DNA from: Desulfamplus sp.
GTDB taxonomy: Bacteria > Desulfobacterota > Desulfobacteria > Desulfobacterales > Desulfobacteraceae
Length of the DNA stretch: 64,000 nt
Reading direction: 5' to 3'
NCBI GenBank assembly: GCA_015232455.1
Contig: JADFZQ010000007.1
Location: forward strand, 62,001-126,000
Below are positions 52,882-61,106 of the stretch, in pieces (position 1 is the stretch's first letter; every line of letters starts with the position of its first letter). The translations under genes were made by a program, and so were the position numbers. The notes under the pieces were generated by a model. The model had not been told where the DNA came from. It did no database searches and was given only the letters and a program-made list of their open reading frames with translations.

Positions 52882-55002
52882 TTACTGCTCTGATAATACT
52901 TTTTTTCCTACATCAGGTGCATTTTTGTATGAGTAGCGTGTCTTATGTTTTACTTGTTTCTCTTCGCCAATATCTGAAATTGGTCTGTTTTTTGAGACAT
53001 TGTCATTAGGTGATATTGCAGCATTAGAAGAACTCTTTGTATTTAGAACCTTTGTTGTTGGAGTAGTAGAAGGACTCTTTGTAGTTAGAGTAGTGTTGGA
53101 ATTTACAATATCTACTGTATTCATATCTGGTGGAATTTTAAGATAGTTAAAACATTCACTCATAATAGTTTTAACAGCAGGTGCAGCTACAATGCCTCCA
53201 TAGTGAGAGCGTGGAGGCTCATCAACAACTACAAGTACCGCAATTTTAGGACTCTTTTCAGGGGCAAATCCAACAAAAAGAGCTGTATATTTATCCTTTG
53301 AATATCCTCCACCATCTTTTGACGCTTTTTGGGCGGTTCCAGTCTTACCGCATACTGAATACCCTTCAATAGCAGAAGTTGTCGCTGTTCCCCCTGCTTC
53401 AACTACAGAACGCATCATGTCTCTAATAGTTTGGGCAGTCTCTTTTGAGATAACCTGCCTAACTGGCTCTATTTTAGATTCTTGTTTAACCTCTCCGGAC
53501 GCACTTAATACCTCTTTTATGATTCTTGGCTTGACTAAAAGCCCATCATTGGCAATAGCACTTATTCCTGTAATAAGCTGAAGTGCAGAAGATGTCATAC
53601 CCTGTCCAAATGAGATTGCGGCTGTATCAATTTTTGACCATCTTTTATAGTTACTAAGAGTACCTGTAGCGTCTCCTGGAGCTTCAATATTTGTCTTTTT
53701 ACCAAAACCAAATGAGGTAAGAGTATCATACAACATCTTTTTCCCCATAAGCTCAGTTAGCTTTATTGCTCCTATGTTGCTTGAATATTTAATGATCTCT
53801 TTTAGTGTCAACCATTCATACTTATGTGTATCTTTAACAGTTGCACCGCCTACCCTGTAAGCTCCATTTTCACAGAAAAAAAGAGATTTTGGTGTAGCAT
53901 ATCTATTTTCAACTACTGCTGCTGCAACAAACACCTTCATTGTTGAGCCTGGCTCAAAAGTGTCTGAAACTGATCTATTTCTCCATGTGCTTCTATCAAA
54001 ATCAGAAAAAGAGTTTGGATTAAAAGTTGGATAGTGTGCCATTGCAAGTATTTCACCTGTATCAGGTCTCATAACAATTGCTATGCCTGAAACAGCACTA
54101 TTATCCTCAACCGCCTTTTGCAAAGCATTTTCTGAAATAAACTGTATTGTGCTGTCAATGGTTAAAACTAAAGAATCACCTTTTAGGCTCTCTCTTATAT
54201 TTTTCTCTTCATTATAATATCTTCCAGCCGCATCTTTTGTGATCTGTATTTTTCTGCTTTTACCTTCAAGGTTTTTATTGTAGCTAAATTCAAGCCCTTC
54301 AAGTCCTTTTCCATCTGCCCCAGTGATCCCTATAACTTGTGCTGCAAGCTCTCTATTTGGGTGAAATCTTATAACATCATCTTTAAAAAAGATTCCATTG
54401 AGCTTTAGCTGTTTTATCTTATCTGTCTCAGCAGGTGATATTTTTCTTTTTATCCAGATAAAACTCTTTTTTGAGTTTAACTGCTTTTCAAGTAGATTTT
54501 TATCAATTCTAAGTATAGATGCAAGAGACCTTGCCGTATCTTGCTTATTATTAATTATTGATGGATCAGCAGCAACAGATACAGTATCAATCGTAGTTGT
54601 TAGACGTTTTCTGTTTCTATCCATAATATCGCCGCGTTTCCCCTGAATTGCTATATTTTTAATATACTCTCTTTCAGCCTTCATAGTAAGATCAGTTGAT
54701 TTGAAAATCTGTATATCAACTGCCTTCATAGCAAGAAGAGAGATTACAGATATAAAAATCCACTGAATCACTGCAATTCTAAGATTTAGATTTTTATGCC
54801 TCTCAACCGCTGCAACAAGTATTTTTTGTTTTTCTGCTGCTATATTAACGCTTTTGGGTTTTTCAAATTTTTTTGTATCAATCTTAGGTTTATTAGTTGA
54901 TATATTAGTTTTCTGAATTCTTAGGTTTCTATCAGTTGGAACAGTTATCCTTCTTTTACTTTGTTCAACTTTATTAAAACTCCTTAGTTTTTCAGGAACC
55001 AT
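52882..55002 (-). CDS. ftsI: Septal penicillin-binding protein FtsI (PBP3)
   Basis: Division-specific transpeptidase of 706 residues (E. coli 588). An unusually long basic cytoplasmic region (about 1-70), a transmembrane helix (75-95), a PBP dimerisation domain (KRGDIMDRNRKRLTTTI), and the transpeptidase domain: active Ser in EPGSTMKVFVA, the SSN motif in KYSSNIGAIKL, KTG in GKTGTAQKA. The end is a Ser/Thr/Asn-rich tail closing with APDVGKKVLSEQ, which looks like the first residues of a PASTA domain cut short. It lies between ftsL and murE. Confidence 0.96.
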   Translation of the reverse strand: MVPEKLRSFNKVEQSKRRITVPTDRNLRIQKTNISTNKPKIDTKKFEKPKSVNIAAEKQKILVAAVERHKNLNLRIAVIQWIFISVISLLAMKAVDIQIFKSTDLTMKAEREYIKNIAIQGKRGDIMDRNRKRLTTTIDTVSVAADPSIINNKQDTARSLASILRIDKNLLEKQLNSKKSFIWIKRKISPAETDKIKQLKLNGIFFKDDVIRFHPNRELAAQVIGITGADGKGLEGLEFSYNKNLEGKSRKIQITKDAAGRYYNEEKNIRESLKGDSLVLTIDSTIQFISENALQKAVEDNSAVSGIAIVMRPDTGEILAMAHYPTFNPNSFSDFDRSTWRNRSVSDTFEPGSTMKVFVAAAVVENRYATPKSLFFCENGAYRVGGATVKDTHKYEWLTLKEIIKYSSNIGAIKLTELMGKKMLYDTLTSFGFGKKTNIEAPGDATGTLSNYKRWSKIDTAAISFGQGMTSSALQLITGISAIANDGLLVKPRIIKEVLSASGEVKQESKIEPVRQVISKETAQTIRDMMRSVVEAGGTATTSAIEGYSVCGKTGTAQKASKDGGGYSKDKYTALFVGFAPEKSPKIAVLVVVDEPPRSHYGGIVAAPAVKTIMSECFNYLKIPPDMNTVDIVNSNTTLTTKSPSTTPTTKVLNTKSSSNAAISPNDNVSKNRPISDIGEEKQVKHKTRYSYKNAPDVGKKVLSEQ

Positions 55003-55012
55003 TTTGAGAACC

Positions 55013-55363
55013 TTACATATCCATATAGATAAGTTGATTTGGTGCTGGAATTATCAGATTAAGCCTTGTTGTGGCAATATAGGCTATTCTTTCTGGAGAG
55101 AGTAGCCTGTCATTTTCCATGCTTAAGGCATCTGTATATCCTTTAAGAGCCTTCTGTTTCTCTTTATGTTGAGAGATTCTAAATCCTGTCTCTGTATAAC
55201 TCACCCTGCACCATGTATAGAGAAATAGCTCACCAAATAAAATAGCAATAATTGCTAACCATTTAATAAGACTTACCTTATTTTGCAAGGTTCTGCCATT
55301 AGTAATACTTTCTGTTTTATTACTCAAACTACCCTCAGAACTTAGTTTTCCTCTTTCGCTCAT
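55013..55363 (-). CDS. ftsL: Cell division protein FtsL
   Basis: Small bitopic protein of 116 residues: a Ser/Lys/Asn-rich cytoplasmic tail, one transmembrane helix (about 33-51: WLAIIAILFGELFLYTW) and a periplasmic coiled coil with a leucine pattern ending ERIAYIATTRLNLIIPAPNQLIYM, typical of FtsL. Identity is set mostly by position between rsmH and ftsI and by topology. It forms the FtsQLB complex. Confidence 0.9.
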   Translation of the reverse strand: MSERGKLSSEGSLSNKTESITNGRTLQNKVSLIKWLAIIAILFGELFLYTWCRVSYTETGFRISQHKEKQKALKGYTDALSMENDRLLSPERIAYIATTRLNLIIPAPNQLIYMDM

Positions 55364-55464
55364 GGACTATCCTTATTTTTATAAAGTTAGAAAATGGGTT
55401 ACTCTATTTTAAAAAATAAACTTACTAACTTACTTGATTAATTGAAATAAGTTTATTTAGTGAG

Positions 55465-56421
55465 TTAAAGTTTTTCAGCAACCCTAAGTTTAGCACTCCT
55501 TGATAGTGGATTTAGATTTATCTCTTTTTGACTTGGTATAATTGGTTTTCTTACTACGGCTTTAAATTTAGGAACAAATCCGCAAAGACATTCTGGCAAA
55601 TTTTTATGGCATGTGCAGCCATTTTCCCATGACCTTATGGAGTGCTTAACAACTCTATCTTCTAAAGAGTGAAACGATATTACACAAAGCCGACCGCCTT
55701 TATTAAGCATATTTGGAACATTGGCTATGAAATTTTTAAGATGTTCAAGTTCTCCATTCACCTCTATTCGCAATGCCTGAAATATACGGGTAGCAGGGTG
55801 AATTTTTTGGGTCTTCAAAAGTTTTACCGGCATCACTTGTTTCACAATATTTACCAAATCTATAGTTGTAGTTATGGGAGAGACTGTCCTTTTTTCAACA
55901 ATCTTATGAGCTATTCTTTTTGACATACGCTCTTCACCATACTTAAAAAAAATATCTGCTAAAGCTGATTCACTATATTGATTTATAATATCTGCCGCAG
56001 TAGTTGTGTTTCTATTATCCATTCTCATATCCAAAAACTCATCTTTTTGAAAAGAGAACCCTCTTTGACTCTCCATTAATTGGTGAAAAGATAGTCCCAG
56101 GTCAAGCAATATGGCGTCAACACCAGTTAATCCAAGTAAATCAAGAAATTTAGGCAATTCAGAAAAATTGCCATGAACAATGTTTATTCTATTATCTATT
56201 AAATTGCCTAAAGATTTGGATAATACTACTTCTGCATTTTTAATAGCATCTATATCTTGATCAATGCCAATAAATCTTCCATTCGGAAATATATACTTAA
56301 TGATTGATCTTGCATGTCCACATCCACCTAAAGTTCCATCAACACAGATTGAGCCGGGTTTTAGATTCAAATAGTGGCAAACCTCTTCTTGAAGAACAGA
56401 TATGTGAGTGAAAGGTTGCAT
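55465..56421 (-). CDS. rsmH: 16S rRNA m4C1402 methyltransferase RsmH
   Basis: SAM-dependent N4-methylation of C1402 in 16S rRNA. About 318 residues from ATG 56421 (HISVLQEEVCHYLNLKPGSICVDGTLGGCGHA, LGLSFHQLMESQRGFSF, MRMDNRNTTTAADIIN, HPATRIFQALRIEVNGEL, VISFHSLEDRVVKHS), all family signatures. A TTG at 56445 would add eight residues and overlap mraZ. The ATG just downstream of the mraZ stop (56426) suggests translational coupling. Confidence 0.96.
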   Translation of the reverse strand: MQPFTHISVLQEEVCHYLNLKPGSICVDGTLGGCGHARSIIKYIFPNGRFIGIDQDIDAIKNAEVVLSKSLGNLIDNRINIVHGNFSELPKFLDLLGLTGVDAILLDLGLSFHQLMESQRGFSFQKDEFLDMRMDNRNTTTAADIINQYSESALADIFFKYGEERMSKRIAHKIVEKRTVSPITTTIDLVNIVKQVMPVKLLKTQKIHPATRIFQALRIEVNGELEHLKNFIANVPNMLNKGGRLCVISFHSLEDRVVKHSIRSWENGCTCHKNLPECLCGFVPKFKAVVRKPIIPSQKEINLNPLSRSAKLRVAEKL

Positions 56422-56425
56422 ATCG

Positions 56426-56866
56426 TTATAAGCCAAGTGCTGCAATCTCCTCTTTTACTTCAGGTTTTTCAAGCTCTTGTTCCATTCGTCTGTTTTCCTC
56501 GTCCCATCTTGAGCGTGACCATATCTCAAAATGGTCAAGAACACCTACAAGAACTACATCAACATCAAGTTCTGCATACTCTCTTAATGGCGGTGGAATA
56601 AGTATCCTGTCTTGTTTATCACATAAACACTCACACGCATTGCCAAGAAAAAATCTCTTAAAGTGGCGTAAGTGGATGTTTTTGGCAGAAATTATCTTTT
56701 TTTCTATCTCTTTCCATTCATTAAATGTATAGGCATATAGGCAGTTATCCATATTGGTTACCATTACTCCGTTACTTCCGCTGACTCTAAGGTAATCCCT
56801 AAACCTTGCTGGAATTATAAGGCGACCTTTTGGATCAATGGTATGAAAAGAGCTTGACCTAAACAT
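56426..56866 (-). CDS. mraZ: Transcriptional regulator MraZ
   Basis: AbrB-like DNA-binding protein and first gene of the dcw cluster. 146 residues with two MraZ repeats: HTIDPKGRLIIPARFRDYL and FFLGNACECLCDKQDRILIPPPLREYAEL, the second containing the D-K-Q-x-R-I-L-I-P-P motif. It represses its own operon in E. coli by binding direct TGGGN repeats. Three TGGAG repeats precede it here. A 389-bp gap separates it from the divergent siroheme gene. Confidence 0.96.
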   Translation of the reverse strand: MFRSSSFHTIDPKGRLIIPARFRDYLRVSGSNGVMVTNMDNCLYAYTFNEWKEIEKKIISAKNIHLRHFKRFFLGNACECLCDKQDRILIPPPLREYAELDVDVVLVGVLDHFEIWSRSRWDEENRRMEQELEKPEVKEEIAALGL

Positions 56867-56877
56867 TGTTTACTCAA

Positions 56878-56906
56878 CTCCATTAACTTAACTCCACAAA
56901 ACTCCA
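56878..56906 (-). promoter_or_regulatory. MraZ-box-like direct repeats upstream of mraZ
   Basis: On the minus strand three TGGAG words occur at 56902-56906, 56892-56896 and 56878-56882. The first two are spaced exactly 10 nt, start to start, as in mraZ boxes (TGGGN-N5-TGGGN). The third is 14 nt further and also serves as the ribosome site of mraZ. This suggests autoregulation of the dcw cluster. Confidence 0.6.
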
Positions 56907-56918
56907 CTTTTCTTGCCA

Positions 56919-56946
56919 ATTTTGCGGAAAAAGGGTATTAAGTCAA
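56919..56946 (-). promoter_or_regulatory. Sigma-70 promoter of mraZ and the dcw cluster
   Basis: On the minus strand TTGACT (56941-56946), 16 nt, CAAAAT (56919-56924). -35 matches five of six and -10 four of six. The start site would fall just upstream of the TGGAG repeats, so MraZ binding there would repress. Confidence 0.5.
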
Positions 56947-57255
56947 GTGAAATCTTTAAATAGGAGAGTTTTTTTTATGCAATCTTAAAGGTTTTTATCT
57001 TTATATATAACTGCAATATAGCTATTGCTTATTTGATATAAAAACAATAAGTTATAATATGTTTTATCTTCTTTAACTATTAGTTAATGCTGTGTTGTTA
57101 TGACAATAAGCGTTATAAATTATGATGTTTAAAAAAAAGTGGAGTATTGTGGATTATAAATATCACCTATTAATTTATTGTTGACATATTTAAGCTAATT
57201 GTAGTTCACTATCTGCTATTTTTTATGTTCATTCTATCCAAAGAGGATTGGCAAC
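56947..57255. other. Remaining intergenic DNA between mraZ and the siroheme gene
   Basis: 309 bp of very AT-rich DNA with no ORF and no strong hairpin. A perfect TTGACA at 57181-57186 lies on the plus strand, but no good -10 element is found at 16-18 nt, so it is not called a promoter. Confidence 0.5.
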
Positions 57256-58059
57256 TTGAAACAAAAGGGTAATAGTAAAATAGACAATAATATTTCTACC
57301 CTTCAATATTATCCAATAGCACTTGATGTTAAAGGTAAAAATTGCCTTGTGGTGGGTGGAGGTAGTGTTGGTGCAAGAAAAGCATTAACCCTTGCAAGAT
57401 GTGGGGCAATTGTGAGTGTGGTAAGTCCTATTTTTTCTGATGAATTTCATAAAAATATCATAGATACTCATCATAAACTCATAAGGTGTATTCAAAAACC
57501 TTACGAACCAAATGACCTTAACTCAATTTTTTTAGTGATTGGTGCAACTAATAACATTTGTGTGAACCGCCAGATTGCAAATGATGCTCGTGAAAGGCAG
57601 ATTTTATGCAATATTGCAGATTTCCCAGAGGGAAGCTCTTTTGTTTTACCCTCAATTGTAAGCAGAGGCGATCTTGTAATTACAGTTTCAACATCTGGTA
57701 ATAGCCCAGCTTTTGCTAAAAAATTGAGAAAAGAGCTTGAACTTCAATTTGGTGAAGAGTATGCAGTTTTTCTTACTTTGATGGGCAAAATAAGAGATTG
57801 GCTGCTATCTAAAAAGAATTCACAAGAAAAGAATTTACAAAATGATTTAAGAGATAAACATTCACAAGTCCTACCTATTTCACAGAAGATCAACTCTGAC
57901 ATTTTTAGAGAGCTTGTAAATTCAGAACTACTTGAAAATATTGCATCAGGAAATTATTCAGAAATAGATAGAACAATTAAGATAATTTTGGGCAAACACT
58001 TACAGCCAATGGATAATATTAGCTTGCCTTCATATCAAGACTTTATATCTGGAGAGTAA
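57256..58059 (+). CDS. Precorrin-2 dehydrogenase/sirohydrochlorin ferrochelatase (CysG N-terminal type)
   Basis: Converts precorrin-2 to sirohydrochlorin with NAD and may insert iron, on the route to siroheme (needed by sulfite reductases) or heme. 267 residues: YPIALDVKGKNCLVVGGGSVGARKALTLARCGAIVSVVSP (NAD-binding), NIADFPEGSSFVLPSIVSRGDLVITVSTSGNSPAFAKKLRKELE, the family hallmark. An Asn/Gln/Ser-rich insert lies near 183-205. The start is TTG with AGAGGA 8 nt upstream. It overlaps no gene and ends 1 bp before the cytochrome-assembly gene. Confidence 0.92.
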   Translation: MKQKGNSKIDNNISTLQYYPIALDVKGKNCLVVGGGSVGARKALTLARCGAIVSVVSPIFSDEFHKNIIDTHHKLIRCIQKPYEPNDLNSIFLVIGATNNICVNRQIANDARERQILCNIADFPEGSSFVLPSIVSRGDLVITVSTSGNSPAFAKKLRKELELQFGEEYAVFLTLMGKIRDWLLSKKNSQEKNLQNDLRDKHSQVLPISQKINSDIFRELVNSELLENIASGNYSEIDRTIKIILGKHLQPMDNISLPSYQDFISGE

Positions 58060-58060
58060 C

Positions 58061-58921
58061 ATGACATTGGATAACATAGAACGCATATTGTCTATAATTG
58101 CAGCCGTAACTTATACTGCAAGCATGGCAGCATATATTTTCTATCTTTTTAAGCAGAAAGATGAGTTTCAAAATTATGGATTTTTTCTAATCTGTGTTGG
58201 TGCGGCACTCCATTTTTTAGGTGTATGTTTAGAAACTATTATGATGGGAACTTTGCCTGCCTATAACCTTCAACAAACCCTATCTATTGCAGCTCTTGCT
58301 CTTTCTGGAACATTTATCTTTCTTAATCAAAAATTTAATTTAAAGATTCTTGGACTCTTTGCATCACCTTTACTTGTAATAATTATGAGTGCATCTATTA
58401 TATTGCCCAACACTCTACCTTCCCAACCCCTTTTTTTAAATGATTTAGGGTTACGGTCAATATCTCATTTTTGGCTTATCTCACATATTGTAATGATATT
58501 TACAGGGGAGGCAGCTTTAGCTTTAGCTTGCGGTGCTGGGATTCTCTATCTTATTCAGGAAAAAGCAATTAAAGAGAAGAAAAGAGGATTTTTCTATAAA
58601 CGACTACCATCACTTGCTCTTCTCGATAATACAAGTTACACCAGTATCATAACAGGCTTTACAATGCTGACAGCAGGTTTAATAACAGGGCTTATATATG
58701 CAAAAAATGTATGGGGAACATTCTTAAGCTGGGATCCCAAGGAGATATGGTCAGCAGTAACTTGGCTTATTTATGCAGCTCTGCTTCATGGGCGTCTTGC
58801 CTCAGGCTGGAGAGGAAGAAAATCTGCAATAATGACTATTATTGGATTTGCCGTTCTTCTCTTCACACTTTTTGGAGTCAATCTATTTATTGGCGGGCAT
58901 CATCAATCTTTTACAAAATAG
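58061..58921 (+). CDS. CcsA/HemX-type cytochrome c assembly membrane protein
   Basis: 286 residues and eight predicted transmembrane helices. It has the heme-handling tryptophan-rich motif WGTFLSWDPKEIWSAVTWLIYAALLHGRL and conserved His (GAALHFLG, SHFWLISHIVM), typical of the CcsA/CcmC/HemX superfamily. Placed between the siroheme gene and hemA, it most resembles HemX, whose gene often precedes hemA. HemX modulates glutamyl-tRNA reductase levels or moves heme; which applies here is open. Confidence 0.88.
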   Translation: MTLDNIERILSIIAAVTYTASMAAYIFYLFKQKDEFQNYGFFLICVGAALHFLGVCLETIMMGTLPAYNLQQTLSIAALALSGTFIFLNQKFNLKILGLFASPLLVIIMSASIILPNTLPSQPLFLNDLGLRSISHFWLISHIVMIFTGEAALALACGAGILYLIQEKAIKEKKRGFFYKRLPSLALLDNTSYTSIITGFTMLTAGLITGLIYAKNVWGTFLSWDPKEIWSAVTWLIYAALLHGRLASGWRGRKSAIMTIIGFAVLLFTLFGVNLFIGGHHQSFTK

Positions 58922-59010
58922 AAGGGTTTGCGGGTCTGTAATATGATTTGCTAATTTACGTATCTTAAAAAACTGATAGAATCAAAAAAACACGACTTAC
59001 TGGAAGTTAA

Positions 59011-60531
59011 ATGTCAGAAATCACACTTATTGGACTTAATCACAAAACAGCAGCAGTTGAACTTCGTGAAGCACTTGCTTTCACCGCAGAAGAGTCGGCT
59101 AATGCCCTTAAATCTCTTATAGGTAACAGCAATAATAAGATAAAAGAGGCGATGATCTTCTCAACCTGTAACCGTATGGAAATACTTTTTATATCATCAG
59201 ATAAAAGCTGTAGGGCATCTCAATCAATCTGCAGCACTGGCTCAAGCAATAACACTGGATCAAGCGATAGCTCTGAATCAACCGATAACACTGGCTCAAG
59301 TGATAACACCCAAGTTGTGATTAATTTTCTATCTGAATATAAAAAATTGCCCGTAATCCGTTTTCAAGACTCTCTTTACATTTACAATGGCAATGATGCT
59401 GTCAGACACATTTTTAGAGTTGCATCAAGCCTTGACTCCATGATTATTGGAGAACCTCAAATCTTAGGTCAAGTTAAGGCAGCATATCGTTTAGCAGCTT
59501 TAAATAAATCTTCTGGTGTTGTTATAAATCGGCTTATGCACAAAGCATTTAGCATTGCTAAAAAGGTCAGAAGAGAGACAGGCATCGGAGACAATGCTGT
59601 CTCAATTAGCTATGCAGCAATTGAGCTTGCCAATAAAATCTTCAATGATCTAAGCGAACGGTGTGTAATGCTTCTTGGAGCTGGTGAAATGGCAGAGCTT
59701 GCAGTTGAACATCTTATTTCGCATGGAGTTAAAAAGATATTTGTCGCAAATAGAACTTTTGAGAATGGCGTACTGCTTGCAAAAAAGTTCAATGGAATTA
59801 AGGCTGTTTACGGAAGTAATAGAAGCTGTGCTATCCAAGAATTTGAACATAGCAGCGATATGGTTCAAGATAGTGATAATAATTCCAGAAATAATAAAGA
59901 CAATTTTAGTAAAAATAGAGAAAAAGATATTGTAAATGCAGAGGCAGTAAGATTTGAAGAGAGGGAGCGGCTACTTCAAGAGGTTGATATTATTATAAGT
60001 TCAACTGGTGCAACTGAATATGTTTTAACCGCAGCTCAAGTTAAAAAAAGCATGATTTTTAGGAAAAACAGACCTCTTTTTTTGATTGATATTGCAGTTC
60101 CAAGAGATATTGACCCTAAAATCAATAAAATCGACAATGCCTATCTTTATGATATTGACGATCTACAAAATATTGTTGATGATAACATGGAAGAGAGAAA
60201 AAAAGAGGCTCTCAAAGGCGAACGGCTTGTTGATGAAGCTGTTATAAAATTTGAAAAATGGCTTGAAAATCTTGATGTAGTTCCAACTATTGTTGCAATA
60301 AAAGAGAAGATTGAAAAGATAATTGAATCAGAGACAGAAAAGACTCTAAATTCTCTGAACCTAAGAGAAGAGGAGCAAGATGCCATAAAAAGAATGGCAC
60401 AAGCAATTACAAATAAAATAATGCACGATCCAATACAATTTCTAAAAAATAGTGGAAACCATAGGGACGATGTATTTTACTTGAATGCGGCAAGAGAGAT
60501 TTTTAATATTAATAATATGAATGGAGATTAA
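59011..60531 (+). CDS. hemA: Glutamyl-tRNA reductase HemA, with repeat inserts
   Basis: First committed step of C5 tetrapyrrole synthesis: glutamyl-tRNA to glutamate-1-semialdehyde. 506 residues (E. coli 418): TLIGLNHKTAAVELRE, catalytic Cys in STCNRME, RVASSLDSMIIGEPQILGQVKAAY, GAGEMAELAVEHLISHGVKKIFVANRTFE (NADPH), DIAVPRDIDP, YDIDDLQNIV and the dimerisation helices. Two inserts explain the length: four 6-residue units (TGSSNN type) at about 76-99, and an Asn/Asp/Ser/Lys stretch near 275-310. It follows the HemX-like gene. Confidence 0.96.
   Translation: MSEITLIGLNHKTAAVELREALAFTAEESANALKSLIGNSNNKIKEAMIFSTCNRMEILFISSDKSCRASQSICSTGSSNNTGSSDSSESTDNTGSSDNTQVVINFLSEYKKLPVIRFQDSLYIYNGNDAVRHIFRVASSLDSMIIGEPQILGQVKAAYRLAALNKSSGVVINRLMHKAFSIAKKVRRETGIGDNAVSISYAAIELANKIFNDLSERCVMLLGAGEMAELAVEHLISHGVKKIFVANRTFENGVLLAKKFNGIKAVYGSNRSCAIQEFEHSSDMVQDSDNNSRNNKDNFSKNREKDIVNAEAVRFEERERLLQEVDIIISSTGATEYVLTAAQVKKSMIFRKNRPLFLIDIAVPRDIDPKINKIDNAYLYDIDDLQNIVDDNMEERKKEALKGERLVDEAVIKFEKWLENLDVVPTIVAIKEKIEKIIESETEKTLNSLNLREEEQDAIKRMAQAITNKIMHDPIQFLKNSGNHRDDVFYLNAAREIFNINNMNGD
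59236..59307. repeat. Four 18-bp tandem repeats inside hemA
   Basis: Units start at 59236, 59254, 59272 and 59290. The type unit is ACTGGCTCAAGCAATAAC. They encode TGSSNN, TGSSDS, SESTDN and TGSSDN. The array is in frame and lies in a surface loop between the catalytic Cys region and the IGEPQI motif. Confidence 0.9.
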
Positions 60532-60686
60532 TTTAAAAAATAAAAGATTCTTTAACGTTATACTGATCAAGGTCATAAATTGAGTTCTACTTAAATAGAA
60601 AAAGCTCAATTAATGCCCGCTTAGAGTATATTAAGCCTATTTTAAATATATCTACATTTTAATAATTTAAGTAAAGGATAAACAAT

Positions 60687-61049
60687 ATGGAAGATAAAGA
60701 GTTAGAATTTTTCAAAAACCTTTTGAATGAGAGACTTAAAGACCTTATTTCTCATGCTGATGAAACCGTAAATGAGATGACAATACCTAAAGATAACTTT
60801 GCAGATCCAACAGATAGGGCATCACATGAGGCTGAACGCAACTTTGAACTTAGGATAAGAGACAGAGAGCATAAGCTGATTAAAAAGGTAAAAGAGGCGT
60901 TAATTAGAATTGAAAACAATACTTATGGAATTTGTGAAACCTGTGGAGATGATATTTCCATAGCAAGGCTCAAAGCAAGACCAGTAACAACTCAATGTAT
61001 TGAGTGCAAAACCCGTGAAGAGGTTATGGAAAAAGCACTTGGAATCTAA
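60687..61049 (+). CDS. dksA: DksA/TraR-family RNA polymerase-binding zinc finger protein
   Basis: 120 residues: a coiled coil (about 5-80) with the D-x-x-D-x-A tip in DNFADPTDRASHEAERN, then a C4 zinc finger ICETCGDDISIARLKARPVTTQCIECK. DksA enters the secondary channel of RNA polymerase and acts with ppGpp to control rRNA and amino acid promoters. Slightly shorter than E. coli DksA (151). Acidic residues at the tip (DPTD) support DksA activity. The start follows TAAAGGATAAAC. Confidence 0.9.
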   Translation: MEDKELEFFKNLLNERLKDLISHADETVNEMTIPKDNFADPTDRASHEAERNFELRIRDREHKLIKKVKEALIRIENNTYGICETCGDDISIARLKARPVTTQCIECKTREEVMEKALGI

Positions 61050-61106
61050 TAAATATTAGAGTTTAACTAAAAAACGAATTTAGAGAAATCAACAGAGAAA
61101 TATATA

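Noticed and set aside
57181-57186. TTGACA as promoter of the siroheme gene
   Set aside because: No recognisable -10 element at 16-18 nt.
59236-59307. CRISPR-like short repeats in hemA and RNase III
   Set aside because: Units are directly adjacent with no spacers and lie in coding frame; no cas genes are present.
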